From: an uncultured Pseudomonadota bacterium
GTDB taxonomy: Bacteria; Pseudomonadota; Gammaproteobacteria; Methylococcales; Methylomonadaceae
Direction of reading: 5' to 3'
NCBI GenBank assembly: GCA_903928965.1
Contig: CAIYSZ010000017.1
Span: 1 to 64,000 of the forward strand
DNA length: 64,000 nt
Shown: one piece after another, positions 1 to 10,591 of the stretch
Layout: every line of letters begins with the position of its first letter
How positions within the stretch are numbered: position 1 is the first letter of the stretch
The notes under the pieces: model-generated
Told to the model about the DNA's origin: nothing
The model's database searches: none
Seen by the model: only the letters and a program-made list of their open reading frames with translations
Position numbers and translations under genes: made by a program

Positions 1-2
1 CG

Positions 3-1739
3 GCATTCATAGCCGCCGCATGCATCCAAGCCACGCAGGCGCAAGCCGCGACCGATACCACCAACGATACGATACTGATCTGGGCCGGAGATAAACAGCA
101 TAATGCGCCGGATTTTGTAGCGGCGGTTGATTTTGATCCTAACTCCGCCACTTACGGCAAAATCGTCCATATCACGCCGCTGCCGTCCGGCAAACTGCCC
201 ACCTCGGCCTCGGCTCCGTGGGCATCGGCCACCGATGCCAACGGCATTCAGTACGGCGGGGCCATCGGCAACGAACCGCATCACGCTAGCGTTTCGCAAG
301 ATCAAAAAACCTTTGTCGGCGGCGGTTTGCTTAGCGTATTAAACGGCCAAAACCAAACCTTTTTCTTCGACGTCAGTAACCCGCGGCAACCCAATTTCAT
401 TCTCGCCGAGGGAACCGGCAGCGCCGGCAGCTTAAATTGGGCCTCCATCGCCGACGATTTCAAGCCCTTGAACAACGGCAATTTTCTAGGCACCTACATG
501 GGCAGCAACACCGGCAACGCGCCGGGCCGGGTGCTGGAATTCGACGCCCAGCATAAACTGATCGGCGTCTGGCCGGACAAAAACGACGCCAACCTGCCCG
601 CAGCTTTTAACCCGCACGGCATAGACGTGGACGAAGGCAGAAACCTACTGGTAACCAGCGACTTCATCTGCCCCATCCACACCATTTACGGCCATTCCAA
701 CGACGGCGGCAACAGCGCCGTGTTTCGCGGCAGCGTACGCTACTGGAATTTGAGCACCCGCCAAGTCACGCAAAGCATTAGCGTGGGCAACGGCCAATCC
801 GGCACCATCTCGGTCCAATTAATTCCCGGCGACATAAACAAACGCTCATTCGTCAGCGGCGTCACCGACGGCAATCTGTATCTGGTGGACCCAACCGCCA
901 ACGGCGGTCAAGGCGCGGCCACCTCGGTATTTAACTTTAACACAGAACCGACCGTGGCCGAAAACGACGGCACCCCGCCCTGGCCGCATCTCATCGCCAT
1001 TAACAAGGCGGGCACCCGCCTGTTCATCACGCTTAACTTCGAGGCGGTGCATGGCAAAGTCGCGCAATTCGACATTACCACGCCCACTAGCCCTAAGTTG
1101 TTGAGCGTGGTGGACTTAGGCGCGGGCTCAGGCCCGCACTATATCGGCCTGAACAAAGACGAAACCCGGCTAGTGGTCACCGATTATTTCGTCGACGAAA
1201 ACCTGGGCGCCAACGCCAGCCCCATCGGTATAGTGCAGGTTGAAGGCGACCATAAAGTGCATGTATTCAACGTAACGGATACCAGCATCGCGCTAGACCC
1301 TAATTTCAATCTGGATTTGACGACCGCCGTCACCAATATCCCAGGTTACGCCGGCGCTTACCCGGTTATCGGCCGGCCGCACGGTTTCGCCATTATCGAG
1401 CCGCAAGCCGTGCTTAAGCCTAGCATCAGCTTAGGCGGCTATGTTTATAACCGCAAATTGAACGCCTTAACCCAACAAGTCGTCATCACCAACAAAAACG
1501 CCGCGCCGCTCGCCGGGCCTATTTATTTGTCGCTTGACGCCTTGTCCAACAATACCAGCCTGGAAAACGGCTCCGGCGTCACCGCCAACTATGCGCCGTT
1601 GAACAGCCCTTACATCACGGTTAGCAACAACGCATTGGCCGGCAACGCCTCGCTCAACGTGACCCTAGAATTCCAAAAACCCGCCAGCGGCAGCGTCAGT
1701 TACAGCCCGCGCGTGATCAACAATGTCGCCGCGCCTTGA
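3..1739 (+). CDS. Selenium-binding protein 56 (SBP56)/methanethiol-oxidase-like protein with C-terminal extension; 5' end lies before the window
   Basis: Frame 3 is open from the window start (AFIAACIQATQAQA...DTILIWAGDKQHNAPDFVAAVDFDPNSATYGKIV...EPHHASVSQDQKTFVGGGLLSVLNG), longer than the listed ORF 327..1739; SBP56-like motifs DFVAxVDxDPxSxTYGK, EPHH and GRPHG. Confidence 0.75.
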   Translation, partial: AFIAAACIQATQAQAATDTTNDTILIWAGDKQHNAPDFVAAVDFDPNSATYGKIVHITPLPSGKLPTSASAPWASATDANGIQYGGAIGNEPHHASVSQDQKTFVGGGLLSVLNGQNQTFFFDVSNPRQPNFILAEGTGSAGSLNWASIADDFKPLNNGNFLGTYMGSNTGNAPGRVLEFDAQHKLIGVWPDKNDANLPAAFNPHGIDVDEGRNLLVTSDFICPIHTIYGHSNDGGNSAVFRGSVRYWNLSTRQVTQSISVGNGQSGTISVQLIPGDINKRSFVSGVTDGNLYLVDPTANGGQGAATSVFNFNTEPTVAENDGTPPWPHLIAINKAGTRLFITLNFEAVHGKVAQFDITTPTSPKLLSVVDLGAGSGPHYIGLNKDETRLVVTDYFVDENLGANASPIGIVQVEGDHKVHVFNVTDTSIALDPNFNLDLTTAVTNIPGYAGAYPVIGRPHGFAIIEPQAVLKPSISLGGYVYNRKLNALTQQVVITNKNAAPLAGPIYLSLDALSNNTSLENGSGVTANYAPLNSPYITVSNNALAGNASLNVTLEFQKPASGSVSYSPRVINNVAAP

Positions 1740-1767
1740 TTTTAACTTGTATCGATTTGAGGAAAAG

Positions 1768-2424
1768 ATGATGAAAAACCCCCTATTAATTAGTTTGGCC
1801 GCGCTATGGGCATTTAGCGCCACGGCTAGCCGCGCGGACCAATTCCAAGCCACCATCAACATAGACCCGGCGTTTTATTCCTTGGGCGGCGTTACGCTTC
1901 CGTTGCAATTGGATTTTCAATTGAACAGCGGCGGCAGCGCCCCAATCAGCAACACCGTCACCTTAAGCGACTTTAGCTTCGTCACCGACAACGCCCAGGC
2001 GGTTAGCTTCGGCGTCGCCAACCCAAGCGGCAATGTCAGCGGCGACCTGACCGGCAGCGTCAGCCTGACCGATGACTCAAATAACAACTTTAATGAGTTC
2101 TTTCAAAGCTTATCGAGCAACGTGACGCAAATTAGCTTTGACATCAACGCCACCGACAACGTCAATCCAGCGGCGAACGATACGTTCGCGGTCGCCCTGC
2201 TGGACAGCTCATCCGGTTTCCCGCAAATTCCCGCCACCGACCCTCTGGGCGTATCGCTGATCACCTTGGACTTGTCCGACCAAATCAACGCCAACGCCTA
2301 CGCTTCCGTAAGCCCGCTACCCGGCGTCACCGCCGCCGTGGCAGCCGTGCCCATCCCCGCCAGCGTCTGGTTGTTCGCCAGCGCCGTGGCAGCCGGCGCT
2401 AGCCGGTTGCGACGCGCTAGCTAA
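1768..2424 (+). CDS. Exported protein with VPLPA/PEP-CTERM-like sorting tail
   Basis: N-terminal signal peptide (MMKNPLLISLAALWAFSATASRA); C-terminus VPIPASVWLFASAVAAGASRLRRAS has the motif + TM + Arg pattern. Start set at the inner ATG. Confidence 0.65.
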   Translation: MMKNPLLISLAALWAFSATASRADQFQATINIDPAFYSLGGVTLPLQLDFQLNSGGSAPISNTVTLSDFSFVTDNAQAVSFGVANPSGNVSGDLTGSVSLTDDSNNNFNEFFQSLSSNVTQISFDINATDNVNPAANDTFAVALLDSSSGFPQIPATDPLGVSLITLDLSDQINANAYASVSPLPGVTAAVAAVPIPASVWLFASAVAAGASRLRRAS

Positions 2425-2446
2425 GCAGCGCCCAGCTCCCACCAAA

Positions 2447-2472
2447 GCCGGCGGCGGGAATCCGCCGCCGGC
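2447..2472. terminator. GC-rich hairpin between convergent genes
   Basis: GCCGGCGGCGG-GAAT-CCGCCGCCGGC, perfect 11-bp stem with 4-nt loop. Confidence 0.55.
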
Positions 2473-2507
2473 CCGCCTATATACTTCTCCGCTTTAACGA
2501 CCGCGCC

Positions 2508-3152
2508 CTAAACCAACCACTCCGCGACTAGCCCCAAATCCGCCGCAACACGCACGCCATCGGCCGCCAATCCAGTTTCAACCGCCGCGCCCACCCATAC
2601 GCATTGCGCGCCGGCCGCCAAACCCGCCCGCACTCCTAGCCAACTATCCTCCAACAACCAGCATTCCGCCTCTGGGGTTTTTAACGCCCGCGCCGCCGCC
2701 AACACCAAATCCGGAGCCGGTTTGGGCAAACGAGCGGACTCTCGGCAAATCATCGTCTCAAACACACCTTTAAGACCGGCGCAACGTAAACAAAACTCCG
2801 CCGCCGCGCGTTCGCTATTGGTAGCCAAGCAAAACGGCAACCCTAAGCGGCGCATCTCGGCTAACAGTCGCTCGAAACCCGGCATCACCGCAATGCCCTC
2901 CCGCGTCACCCGCTCCAGCCACATTTCGCCGCTCAAGCGTTGCAAAGCCGGCAAATCAAAACCTTCGCCCGCCGCGGCAGCCATCGCCGCCCACACCTGT
3001 TCCGCCGCCATGCCGGACAATGCCGGCCAAAATTCGTCGGCTAATGGCCAATCCAAAGCTTCGGCCGCGGCGCGCCACGCCCAGCGGTAACCCGGCTCGG
3101 TATCCAGGATCAACCCGTCCAAATCCAGAATCAACGCCCGCGCCGGTCTCAC
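2508..3152 (-). CDS. HAD-superfamily hydrolase (phosphoglycolate phosphatase/beta-PGM-like)
   Basis: LILDLDGLILDTEP motif I; CLATNSERAAAEFCL; KPAPDLVLAAARAL; LLEDSWLGVRAGLAAG. Confidence 0.8.
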   Translation of the reverse strand: MRPARALILDLDGLILDTEPGYRWAWRAAAEALDWPLADEFWPALSGMAAEQVWAAMAAAAGEGFDLPALQRLSGEMWLERVTREGIAVMPGFERLLAEMRRLGLPFCLATNSERAAAEFCLRCAGLKGVFETMICRESARLPKPAPDLVLAAARALKTPEAECWLLEDSWLGVRAGLAAGAQCVWVGAAVETGLAADGVRVAADLGLVAEWLV

Positions 3153-4075
3153 CGCAAAACTCTAATATACTCGCCCAAGGCCTCGCGGTCAGACCCGACG
3201 ACAATCCGTTGCACGCCGAATTGATCTTGCTCCAGCAAACCGGAAACCTTAACCCGCTCACCGGTTTGCGCCTGCCCGATGTAAGTCGCGGTAAAACTGA
3301 CCGCCTCTTCTATCTCCGCGTGCTGCAGCCGGTATGCCGCCGGGTAGTCAAAGGCGTAACCGTCATCCAGCACCTCCGCCTCCAACACGATCTTCCCCAA
3401 TTTGGTATACGTGCGGCCGGTTTGATCGCGCGGCGGCGTCACTAGGGACAAATCGAATTTGCGCTGATTTACCATTGCCTTATTGAACTTGCGCTGCTCA
3501 TGCCAAATATATTCATCCAGGCTCAAATCGCAAGCGCGGCGTTGAAACGCCTCCAGCCAATCAGCGTCTTGCAGCGCCTGAAATTTATTCCGCGCAATCA
3601 AGGCCTGCACCCGGCTGCGTAACTGCTGAAAGGCCGCGCGCTCGTAACACACCAAATCGATATCCGAGTCTCGCCGCTGCAAACCCAGCAAAATTGACCC
3701 GGTGACCCCCAAATACCGTAAATCCGCGCCGTCCTCAAGCAACAAGCGGCACAGCAGTTGTAAATCCGCCACCACCGCGTCTTCCGGCTCCTCGTCCAAT
3801 AATTGCAATAAACGGGGTTGCGGTAAATGATGCCGAACAATCGCCTCCACCGGCGTCGCGTGTAAATAGGCGGCCAAGGCAGGCGAGAAATACAAAAATT
3901 CCGGATAATTCTCCGCTAAAAACCGGTTCGCCTCTTCGGTGCCCAGTTTGCGCCAACGCCCGTCCCGCGCGACATAACGCAAAAAGCAACGCACCCTGCC
4001 GGCCTCCAAACCGTCGGCCACCACGGCGAACATCAATCCCTGCTCGGTTTCCACAAAATCTTTCGCTCGATACAC
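3149..4075 (-). CDS. Predicted nucleotidyltransferase-domain protein
   Basis: GVTGSILLGLQRRDSDIDLVCY (GS...DxD) motif; 4-bp ATGA overlap with the HAD gene. Confidence 0.6.
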   Translation of the reverse strand: MYRAKDFVETEQGLMFAVVADGLEAGRVRCFLRYVARDGRWRKLGTEEANRFLAENYPEFLYFSPALAAYLHATPVEAIVRHHLPQPRLLQLLDEEPEDAVVADLQLLCRLLLEDGADLRYLGVTGSILLGLQRRDSDIDLVCYERAAFQQLRSRVQALIARNKFQALQDADWLEAFQRRACDLSLDEYIWHEQRKFNKAMVNQRKFDLSLVTPPRDQTGRTYTKLGKIVLEAEVLDDGYAFDYPAAYRLQHAEIEEAVSFTATYIGQAQTGERVKVSGLLEQDQFGVQRIVVGSDREALGEYIRVLR

Positions 4076-4371
4076 TAATAACCCACCGCGGCAAGCCCGC
4101 TTAAATGAAAAACAAAAATATATTTATGCTACATAAATACAAAAAAGCGTTGAAAAAAACACTTTAATCCCCTATGCTCAATCTTGGCGCTTTTACCTGA
4201 ACGGCAAAGCGCTAAAACCGGAGTTTTTTTTGCCGCAATTTTTTGTTTACAGCAAACCCAATATGTAGAAAACCGCGTTTACTTGCGGCGGCATCCAAAC
4301 CCGCAAGCTAAGTAAAGCGTAATAATTATAAGACATCAACCCGATGCAATTGGCTCGAAAAAGGAGAGCAT

Positions 4372-5922
4372 ATGAAAATTGGCATTCCCAAGGAATTATA
4401 TGGCGGCGAAAAACGCGTCGCCACCACCCCCGAAGCCGCGGAAAAAATCAGTAAACTCGGTTTCGAACTCTACATAGAATCCGGAGCGGGAGCGCTCGCC
4501 AACATTTCCGATGCCGAATACAGCGCCGCCGGCGTCACCGTGTTGGAAAGCCGCGAGGAAATCTGGTCTACCGCGGACATCATACTTAAAATACGCGCCC
4601 CGCAAAACTACCCTGATCAAAATATAGATGAAATCGGCCTAGTCCGTCCCGGCCAATGCCTAATCAGTTTTATCTGGCCGGCGCAAAACCCTGAATTAGT
4701 GGAGCGCCTGGCGGCGCAAATGGCCACCGTGGTGGCGATGGACAAGGTGCCGCGCATCTCGCGCGCGCAAAAAATGGACGCCTTGAGCTCCATGGCCAAT
4801 ATTGCCGGCTACCGGGCCGTCATTGAAGCCGCGCAACATTTCGGCCGTTTTTTCACCGGTCAAATCACCGCCGCCGGCAAAATTCCGCCGGCCAAGGTCT
4901 TGATTATCGGCGCGGGCGTCGCCGGTTTGGCCGCCATAGGCGCGGCTAGAAGCATGGGCGCCATTGTCCGCGCCTTCGACACCCGGCCGGAAGTAAAAGA
5001 ACAAATAGAAAGCATGGACGCCGAGTTTCTGATGCTCAACTTCGAGGAAGACGGCTCCGGCAGCGGCGGTTACGCCAAAACCATGTCACCTGAATTCATA
5101 GCCGCCGAAATGGCATTGTTCGCCCAACAAGCCAAGGAAGTGGACATCATCATCACCACCGCCTTGATTCCTGGCAAACCGGCCCCGGTATTAATCACCG
5201 CCGACATGGTCACCAGCATGAAACCCGGCAGCGTGATCGTGGACCTAGCCGCCGAACAAGGCGGCAACTGTGAACTGACCGAACGCGACCAAGTCGTGGT
5301 CAAGCACGGCGTCACCCTGATCGGCTACACCAACCTGCCCAGCCGCCTGGCCAACCAATCCAGCCAACTCTATGCCACCAATCTGCGGCATCTACTCACC
5401 GACCTGACCCCGGCCAAAGACGGCGTCATCGATATCAATCTGCAAGATGAAGTCATTCGCGGCGCCACCGTGGTCAAGGACGGAGCCATTCTGCCGCCGC
5501 CGCCGCCGCCAACCTTGTCGGTCGCGCCCAAACCAGCCCAGGCGGCCAAAATCGCGGAAAAACCGCAACCCAAACCTCAATCCGCCCTGTCGCAATGGCT
5601 GCCCTACCTACTGGGCGGTCTAGCGCTGTTCGGCATAGGCCTGCACGCGCCGGAAGCCTTCCTCGGCCATTTCACCGTTTTCGTGCTGGCCTGCTTCGTC
5701 GGTTATCAAGTGATATGGAACGTCACCCCTTCCCTGCATACCCCGTTGATGAGCGTCACCAACGCCATTAGCGGCATCATCGTCATCGGCGCGCTGGTGC
5801 AAGTATCATCCACCAACCAGATCATCCAGCTACTCTCCGGTATCGCCATTCTTATCGCCTCCATCAATGTCTTTGGCGGCTTTCTGGTAACCCGGCGCAT
5901 GCTGGAAATGTTTCGCAAATAG
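4372..5922 (+). CDS. pntA: NAD(P) transhydrogenase alpha subunit, single-chain with proline-rich linker
   Basis: [45 protein letters not shown]-terminal TM domain after PPPPPP linker. Confidence 0.95.
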   Translation: MKIGIPKELYGGEKRVATTPEAAEKISKLGFELYIESGAGALANISDAEYSAAGVTVLESREEIWSTADIILKIRAPQNYPDQNIDEIGLVRPGQCLISFIWPAQNPELVERLAAQMATVVAMDKVPRISRAQKMDALSSMANIAGYRAVIEAAQHFGRFFTGQITAAGKIPPAKVLIIGAGVAGLAAIGAARSMGAIVRAFDTRPEVKEQIESMDAEFLMLNFEEDGSGSGGYAKTMSPEFIAAEMALFAQQAKEVDIIITTALIPGKPAPVLITADMVTSMKPGSVIVDLAAEQGGNCELTERDQVVVKHGVTLIGYTNLPSRLANQSSQLYATNLRHLLTDLTPAKDGVIDINLQDEVIRGATVVKDGAILPPPPPPTLSVAPKPAQAAKIAEKPQPKPQSALSQWLPYLLGGLALFGIGLHAPEAFLGHFTVFVLACFVGYQVIWNVTPSLHTPLMSVTNAISGIIVIGALVQVSSTNQIIQLLSGIAILIASINVFGGFLVTRRMLEMFRK

Positions 5923-5931
5923 GGGAAGAAA

Positions 5932-7341
5932 ATGTCACACGGCTTACAAACCATGTCTTACATCGCCGCCTCCATACTGTTTATTCTCAGTTTGAGCGGC
6001 CTCAGCCAACAAGAAAGCTCGCGGCGCGGCAATTATTTCGGCATGATCGGCATGACCATCGCCATTCTCGCCACCGTGCTCAGCGGCAGCGCGACCGATC
6101 TCGGCAACGGTCTCAACAGCTACCACATATTGGCCATCGCTCTATTGATCGGCGGCGCGATTGGCGCCGCCGCCGCGTTAAAAGTTGAAATGACGCAAAT
6201 GCCGGAACTGGTCGCCATCATGCACAGCTTGGTCGGCATGGCGGCGGTATTGGTCGGCTACGCCAATTTTTTCCATCACGACGCCAATCTGATTGGAGCG
6301 GAACAAACCATCCATATCGTAGAGATTTATCTCGGCGTGTTCATCGGCGCGGTGACCTTCTCAGGCTCGGTGATCGCCTGGGGCAAATTGTGCGGCAAAT
6401 TTACCGGCAAACCCTTATTGCTGCCGGGACGGCATGTGTTTAACTTACTATTGTTGATCGCCACAATCGGCCTCGGTTATTGGTTTGTTCAAACAGCCGA
6501 ACTTGGCGATGCCACCCCGCTATACATCATGACCGGCATCGCCCTGGTTTTCGGCGTGCACATGGTCATGGCCATCGGCGGCGCCGACATGCCGGTCGTG
6601 GTATCCATGCTGAACAGCTATTCCGGCTGGGCGGCGGCGGCCACCGGCTTCATGCTGAACAACGACCTGTTAATCGTCACCGGCGCATTGGTCGGCAGTA
6701 GCGGCGCCATCCTCAGCTACATCATGTGCCACGCCATGAACCGCCACTTCCTCAGCGTCATCGCCGGCGGCTTCGGCTCCGCCGGCGGCGGCCCCGTCGC
6801 CGAAATCACCGGCGAGGTCAACCCCATAGAGGCCGAGGAAGCCGCGCAACTATTAAAGGAATCCAAAAACATCGTCATCATTCCCGGTTACGGCATGGCC
6901 GTGGCGCAAGCGCAGCACACGGTGTATGAAATCACCAAACTGCTGACCAGCATGGGCAAGAAAGTGCGCTTCGCCATCCACCCGGTGGCCGGCCGCATGC
7001 CGGGACACATGAACGTGTTGCTGGCCGAGGCCAAGGTGCCGTACGACATCGTGTTTGAAATGGAGGAAATCAACCACGAATTTCCAGACGTGGACGTCTC
7101 CATCGTCATCGGCGCCAACGACATCGTCAACCCGTCCGCCCTAGAAGACCCGAACAGCCCGATAGCCGGCATGCCGGTCATCGAATGCTGGAAAGGGGGA
7201 ACCACCATAGCCATGAAGCGCAGCATGGCTTCGGGCTACGCCGGCATCGGCAACCCGCTGTTCGTGCACGAAAACACCCGCATGCTGTTCGGCGATGCGA
7301 ATGACCGCTTGCAAGCCGTCCTGAAAGCCCTGCAAGGCTAA
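5932..7341 (+). CDS. pntB: NAD(P) transhydrogenase beta subunit
   Basis: Multi-TM N-terminus; [46 protein letters not shown]; directly follows pntA. Confidence 0.95.
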   Translation: MSHGLQTMSYIAASILFILSLSGLSQQESSRRGNYFGMIGMTIAILATVLSGSATDLGNGLNSYHILAIALLIGGAIGAAAALKVEMTQMPELVAIMHSLVGMAAVLVGYANFFHHDANLIGAEQTIHIVEIYLGVFIGAVTFSGSVIAWGKLCGKFTGKPLLLPGRHVFNLLLLIATIGLGYWFVQTAELGDATPLYIMTGIALVFGVHMVMAIGGADMPVVVSMLNSYSGWAAAATGFMLNNDLLIVTGALVGSSGAILSYIMCHAMNRHFLSVIAGGFGSAGGGPVAEITGEVNPIEAEEAAQLLKESKNIVIIPGYGMAVAQAQHTVYEITKLLTSMGKKVRFAIHPVAGRMPGHMNVLLAEAKVPYDIVFEMEEINHEFPDVDVSIVIGANDIVNPSALEDPNSPIAGMPVIECWKGGTTIAMKRSMASGYAGIGNPLFVHENTRMLFGDANDRLQAVLKALQG

Positions 7342-7367
7342 ATCCCATAAAACGCCTAACATAAAAA

Positions 7368-7399
7368 AACCCTGTCCAGCGCTTCAACTGGACAGGGTT
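7368..7399 (-). terminator. Rho-independent terminator (strong T-run on minus strand)
   Basis: AACCCTGTCCAG-N8-CTGGACAGGGTT perfect 12-bp stem followed on minus strand by TTTTTAT. Confidence 0.75.
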
Positions 7400-7447
7400 C
7401 AAAATTAAGCAACGCGTATTATTATTCCGAGCGGAAGTTTATAGTTA

Positions 7448-7651
7448 TTATTTTGCCAGGCTCAGCATATCGTTGTTCAAGTCTTTTTTATGCTTGGACA
7501 GAACTTGCGCCTCTTGGGAGGCGCTGCTCGGCGCGCTATAAGCATTCAAATGCTTGGTTTCGTCTTTTTTCAGCATCAAAACTCCCGCGATGGCAATTAC
7601 GGTAATGCCGATAACTACGGTCCAGGTGTGATCTTTTTCTTGTGCAGCCAT
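7448..7651 (-). CDS. Small single-pass membrane protein (67 aa), paralogue of 8397..8612
   Basis: MAAQEKDHTWTVVIGITVIAIAGVLMLKKDE...KKDLNNDMLSLAK; one TM segment; own promoter and terminator. Confidence 0.75.
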   Translation of the reverse strand: MAAQEKDHTWTVVIGITVIAIAGVLMLKKDETKHLNAYSAPSSASQEAQVLSKHKKDLNNDMLSLAK

Positions 7652-7750
7652 TTATAAATCCTCATGTTAGATTGTTGTAATATCCCGCGCCCGCGGGGAG
7701 CAACTTTAGTTGCCTGTCGGTATGAGTATTATTTTTACGCGACGGTGCAT

Positions 7751-7779
7751 TTTTTACACTTATTTCAGTTTTGTGTCAA
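7751..7779 (-). promoter_or_regulatory. Putative sigma70 promoter for 7448..7651
   Basis: Minus strand TTGACA-N17-TAAAAA; -35 embedded in palindrome GTTTTG-ACA-CAAAAC; same arrangement at 8718..8746. Confidence 0.65.
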
Positions 7780-8324
7780 AACTTTTGTGAAAAAATTTTT
7801 TCCAACCCAGACAAAGAAAAAAAATTTATTTAATTTCAATAAGTAATAACAACAACCCGCGGCATTTCATTTTTGGACGCCACGGCGCTTGTCATAATTT
7901 ACTAACATAAAACTTCATACGCCTCCGGCGTTGCCCGCCTCGAAACACCCACCAAGAAGCGTCAGCGGTTGAGAGCCGGCCGAAGCGCGGCGCAAGCGAG
8001 TGAACGCCGTTCACTGAACAAAGGAAAGTTCTTGAAGATCGTAGCGTGCAGCCGGGCTTCATTACATTCAGCGCCGTAACAGCGCAAACGCTAGCAAAAG
8101 ATCGCGCCACCAAAAAAAGTGCAAGGGTTCCGCCTGACCGGGCGTTAAAAACGCCACATTCAGACTGTTACAGCCGTACATGATGCACGGCTCAAATAAG
8201 ATTGCGCACAATCTAGCATAAAAAAAGAGTTGACTAGGGGCGCTAAAGACAAATACGCCCATATCAGGAGATGCCGTATGGCGCATTCCGGCAACACAAA
8301 AAACGGATTGATTGAAATAAAAAA

Positions 8325-8354
8325 AGCCGTCGCGGGGAAAGCCCTGCGACGGCT
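8325..8354 (-). terminator. Rho-independent terminator after 8397..8612
   Basis: AGCCGTCGCGGGG-AAAG-CCCTGCGACGGCT (13-bp stem, one G-T) then minus-strand T-run. Confidence 0.75.
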
Positions 8355-8396
8355 ATAAACAAATAACGTTTATTAGAAGTAAACCAAATGTAATTA

Positions 8397-8612
8397 TTAT
8401 TTAGCTTGGTTCAAAACGTCGTTATTCAGATCTTTCCGATTGTGGAACGCTTGAGCTTCTTTAGCCGGAGTAGTATCGGCGGTAAAACCTTTACCGGCGA
8501 CATGCTCGTTTCTTACGTCCAAGTTTTTGAACGCAATAACGCCCAAGATCATAGCAACGGTAACACCACCAACCATTACCCAATAGTAATCTTTTTGTTG
8601 TTCTTCAGCCAT
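8397..8612 (-). CDS. Small single-pass membrane protein (71 aa), paralogue of 7448..7651
   Basis: MAEEQQKDYYWVMVGGVTVAMILGVIAFKN...RKDLNNDVLNQAK; C-terminal KDLNND-L--AK motif shared with paralogue. Confidence 0.75.
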   Translation of the reverse strand: MAEEQQKDYYWVMVGGVTVAMILGVIAFKNLDVRNEHVAGKGFTADTTPAKEAQAFHNRKDLNNDVLNQAK

Positions 8613-8717
8613 TTTTAAATCCTCATATGTTTGGATATTGTAATAAATATGTCATTTTTTTATTTTCAACTCTACTACATGTCGTTCTGTTGTAATTATT
8701 CTTTAACCGACGGTAAA

Positions 8718-8746
8718 TTTTTACACCGAAATCTGTTTTGCGTCAA
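8718..8746 (-). promoter_or_regulatory. Putative sigma70 promoter for 8397..8612
   Basis: Minus strand TTGACG-N17-TAAAAA within GTTTTG-ACG-CAAAAC palindrome; aligned with the promoter at 7751..7779. Confidence 0.65.
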
Positions 8747-9031
8747 AACATAATTTATTACAGTTTTGTTATAAGTATTACAAAAATAAACATTATTAAG
8801 ATTCAATGGGTTGCAATATTTTTTATTGCAAGTTTTTTTCATTTTAATTTAAAAGTAACTTTTTATGGCCACCTGCTTCAGCCCGAAAACTATTCGCTGG
8901 ACGGTGCTAGCCTAAGGTTCGTCCGCAAGCAAGCCAACCCGGTCAAACCCACAAGAATTGTGCATGAGCGTCTGGATTGTAATAAAATGCTGATATGATT
9001 CATTCCCTTTGCTCCGCCTTCAAATAAAAGC

Positions 9032-9490
9032 ATGCGCTGCCCGTTCTGTTCCGCCCAAGACACCCGCGTCATAGACAGCCGGGTCACTGACGATGGGGAG
9101 CAAGTCAAGCGCCGCCGTGAATGCTTGGCTTGCAAGGAACGCTTCACCACTTTTGAAATCACCGAACTCGCTCTGCCGCGCGTGATCAAGCGCAACGGCG
9201 AACGGCAAAGCTTCGACGAGAACAAACTGCGCGCCGGCATGCAGCGGGCGCTGGAAAAACGGCCGGTGCAGGCCGACGCCGTGGAAGCCGCCATCAGCCG
9301 CATCAAAAAACATTTGCAAGTATGCGGCGAACGCGAAGTCCCGGCGCTAACCATAGGCGAACTGGTCATGCAAGAACTACGCGCCCTGGATCACGTCGCC
9401 TATGTGCGCTTCGCTTCCGTGTACCGCAGTTTTCAAGACCTCAACGAATTCACCGCCATGATTCAAAACCTGCAAACCCATGTCGAGTGA
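9032..9490 (+). CDS. nrdR: Transcriptional repressor NrdR
   Basis: [17 protein letters not shown]...[16 protein letters not shown] zinc ribbon and ATP-cone. Confidence 0.97.
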   Translation: MRCPFCSAQDTRVIDSRVTDDGEQVKRRRECLACKERFTTFEITELALPRVIKRNGERQSFDENKLRAGMQRALEKRPVQADAVEAAISRIKKHLQVCGEREVPALTIGELVMQELRALDHVAYVRFASVYRSFQDLNEFTAMIQNLQTHVE

Positions 9491-10577
9491 AACGGACGCC
9501 GCCTACATGGCGCGGGCCTTGCAAGTGGCGCGCAACGCCTTGTACACCGCCGACCCCAACCCGGCCGTCGGCTGCGTGCTGGTAAAACATGGCCGCATCA
9601 TCGCCGAAGGCTGGACCCAACCGCCAGGCCAAGCGCATGCTGAAATCCACGCCTTGCGCCAAACCGAACTTGCCGCCGGGGCCACCGCCTACGTCACCCT
9701 TGAGCCCTGTAGCCACCACGGCCGTACTGGCCCCTGCTGTGACGCGCTAATCGCCGCCGGCGTGACGCGGGTGGTCGCCGCCATCGAAGACCCCAATCCC
9801 TTGGTTTCCGGCCAGGGCTTGAGAAAACTGAAAGCCGCCGGCGTGGACATTGACACCGGCGTCATGGCGGCGGAAGCGGCGGCGCTCAACCGCGGCTTTC
9901 TAAAACGCATGACCCAAGGCCTGCCGTGGATCACCGGCAAACTGGCCGCCAGCCTAGACGGACGCACCGCGCTCGCCTCCGGCGAAAGCCGCTGGATCAC
10001 TTCCGAGGCCGCCCGCGCCGACGTACACCGCCACCGCGCCGCCAGCAGCGCCGTGCTGACCGGCGTCGGCACCGTATTGCAAGACGATCCGCGGCTGGAC
10101 GCCCGCGTTGATTTTCCGGCGGCGCAACCGATCAAAGTGGTACTGGACTCACAACTGCGCACCCCGCCCAACGCCAAACTCCTGGAAAACGGCGGCCAGG
10201 TTTGGCTGCTCACCTGTAGCGCGGATTTTGAAAAAATTCGCGAACTTAAGGCTTACGGATTTAAAATACACACTATCGAATCCATCGACGGCAAGCCGGA
10301 TTTAAACGCAGCCTGCCGTTTTTTGGCCGGCCTCGGCGTCAACAACCTCTGGGTGGAAGCCGGCGCGGAATTAAACGGCGCGTTTTTACGCAGCGGATTG
10401 GTAGACGAATGGCTAATCTATATGGCCCCCTGCATCCTCGGCGACCGGGGGCGCGGCATGTTCCAACTACCCGAACTCAATACCATGCACGATAAAATTG
10501 TCTTAAGCTTAATCGATTGCCAACCGCTAGGCCCTGATTTAAAACTCATTTATACCCAACAGCCAAACAACCGATAA
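9480..10577 (+). CDS. ribD: Bifunctional riboflavin deaminase/reductase RibD
   Basis: [32 protein letters not shown] deaminase motifs plus C-terminal reductase domain. Confidence 0.96.
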   Translation: MSSETDAAYMARALQVARNALYTADPNPAVGCVLVKHGRIIAEGWTQPPGQAHAEIHALRQTELAAGATAYVTLEPCSHHGRTGPCCDALIAAGVTRVVAAIEDPNPLVSGQGLRKLKAAGVDIDTGVMAAEAAALNRGFLKRMTQGLPWITGKLAASLDGRTALASGESRWITSEAARADVHRHRAASSAVLTGVGTVLQDDPRLDARVDFPAAQPIKVVLDSQLRTPPNAKLLENGGQVWLLTCSADFEKIRELKAYGFKIHTIESIDGKPDLNAACRFLAGLGVNNLWVEAGAELNGAFLRSGLVDEWLIYMAPCILGDRGRGMFQLPELNTMHDKIVLSLIDCQPLGPDLKLIYTQQPNNR

Positions 10578-10591
10578 CAAGAGCGCACAAA

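Noticed and set aside
7664-7846. 60-aa plus-strand ORF
   Set aside because: Runs antisense through the promoter/leader of the microprotein gene at 7448..7651; low-complexity AT-rich.
8738-8998. 86-aa plus-strand ORF before nrdR
   Set aside because: AT-rich, overlaps the predicted promoter at 8718..8746, no domain.
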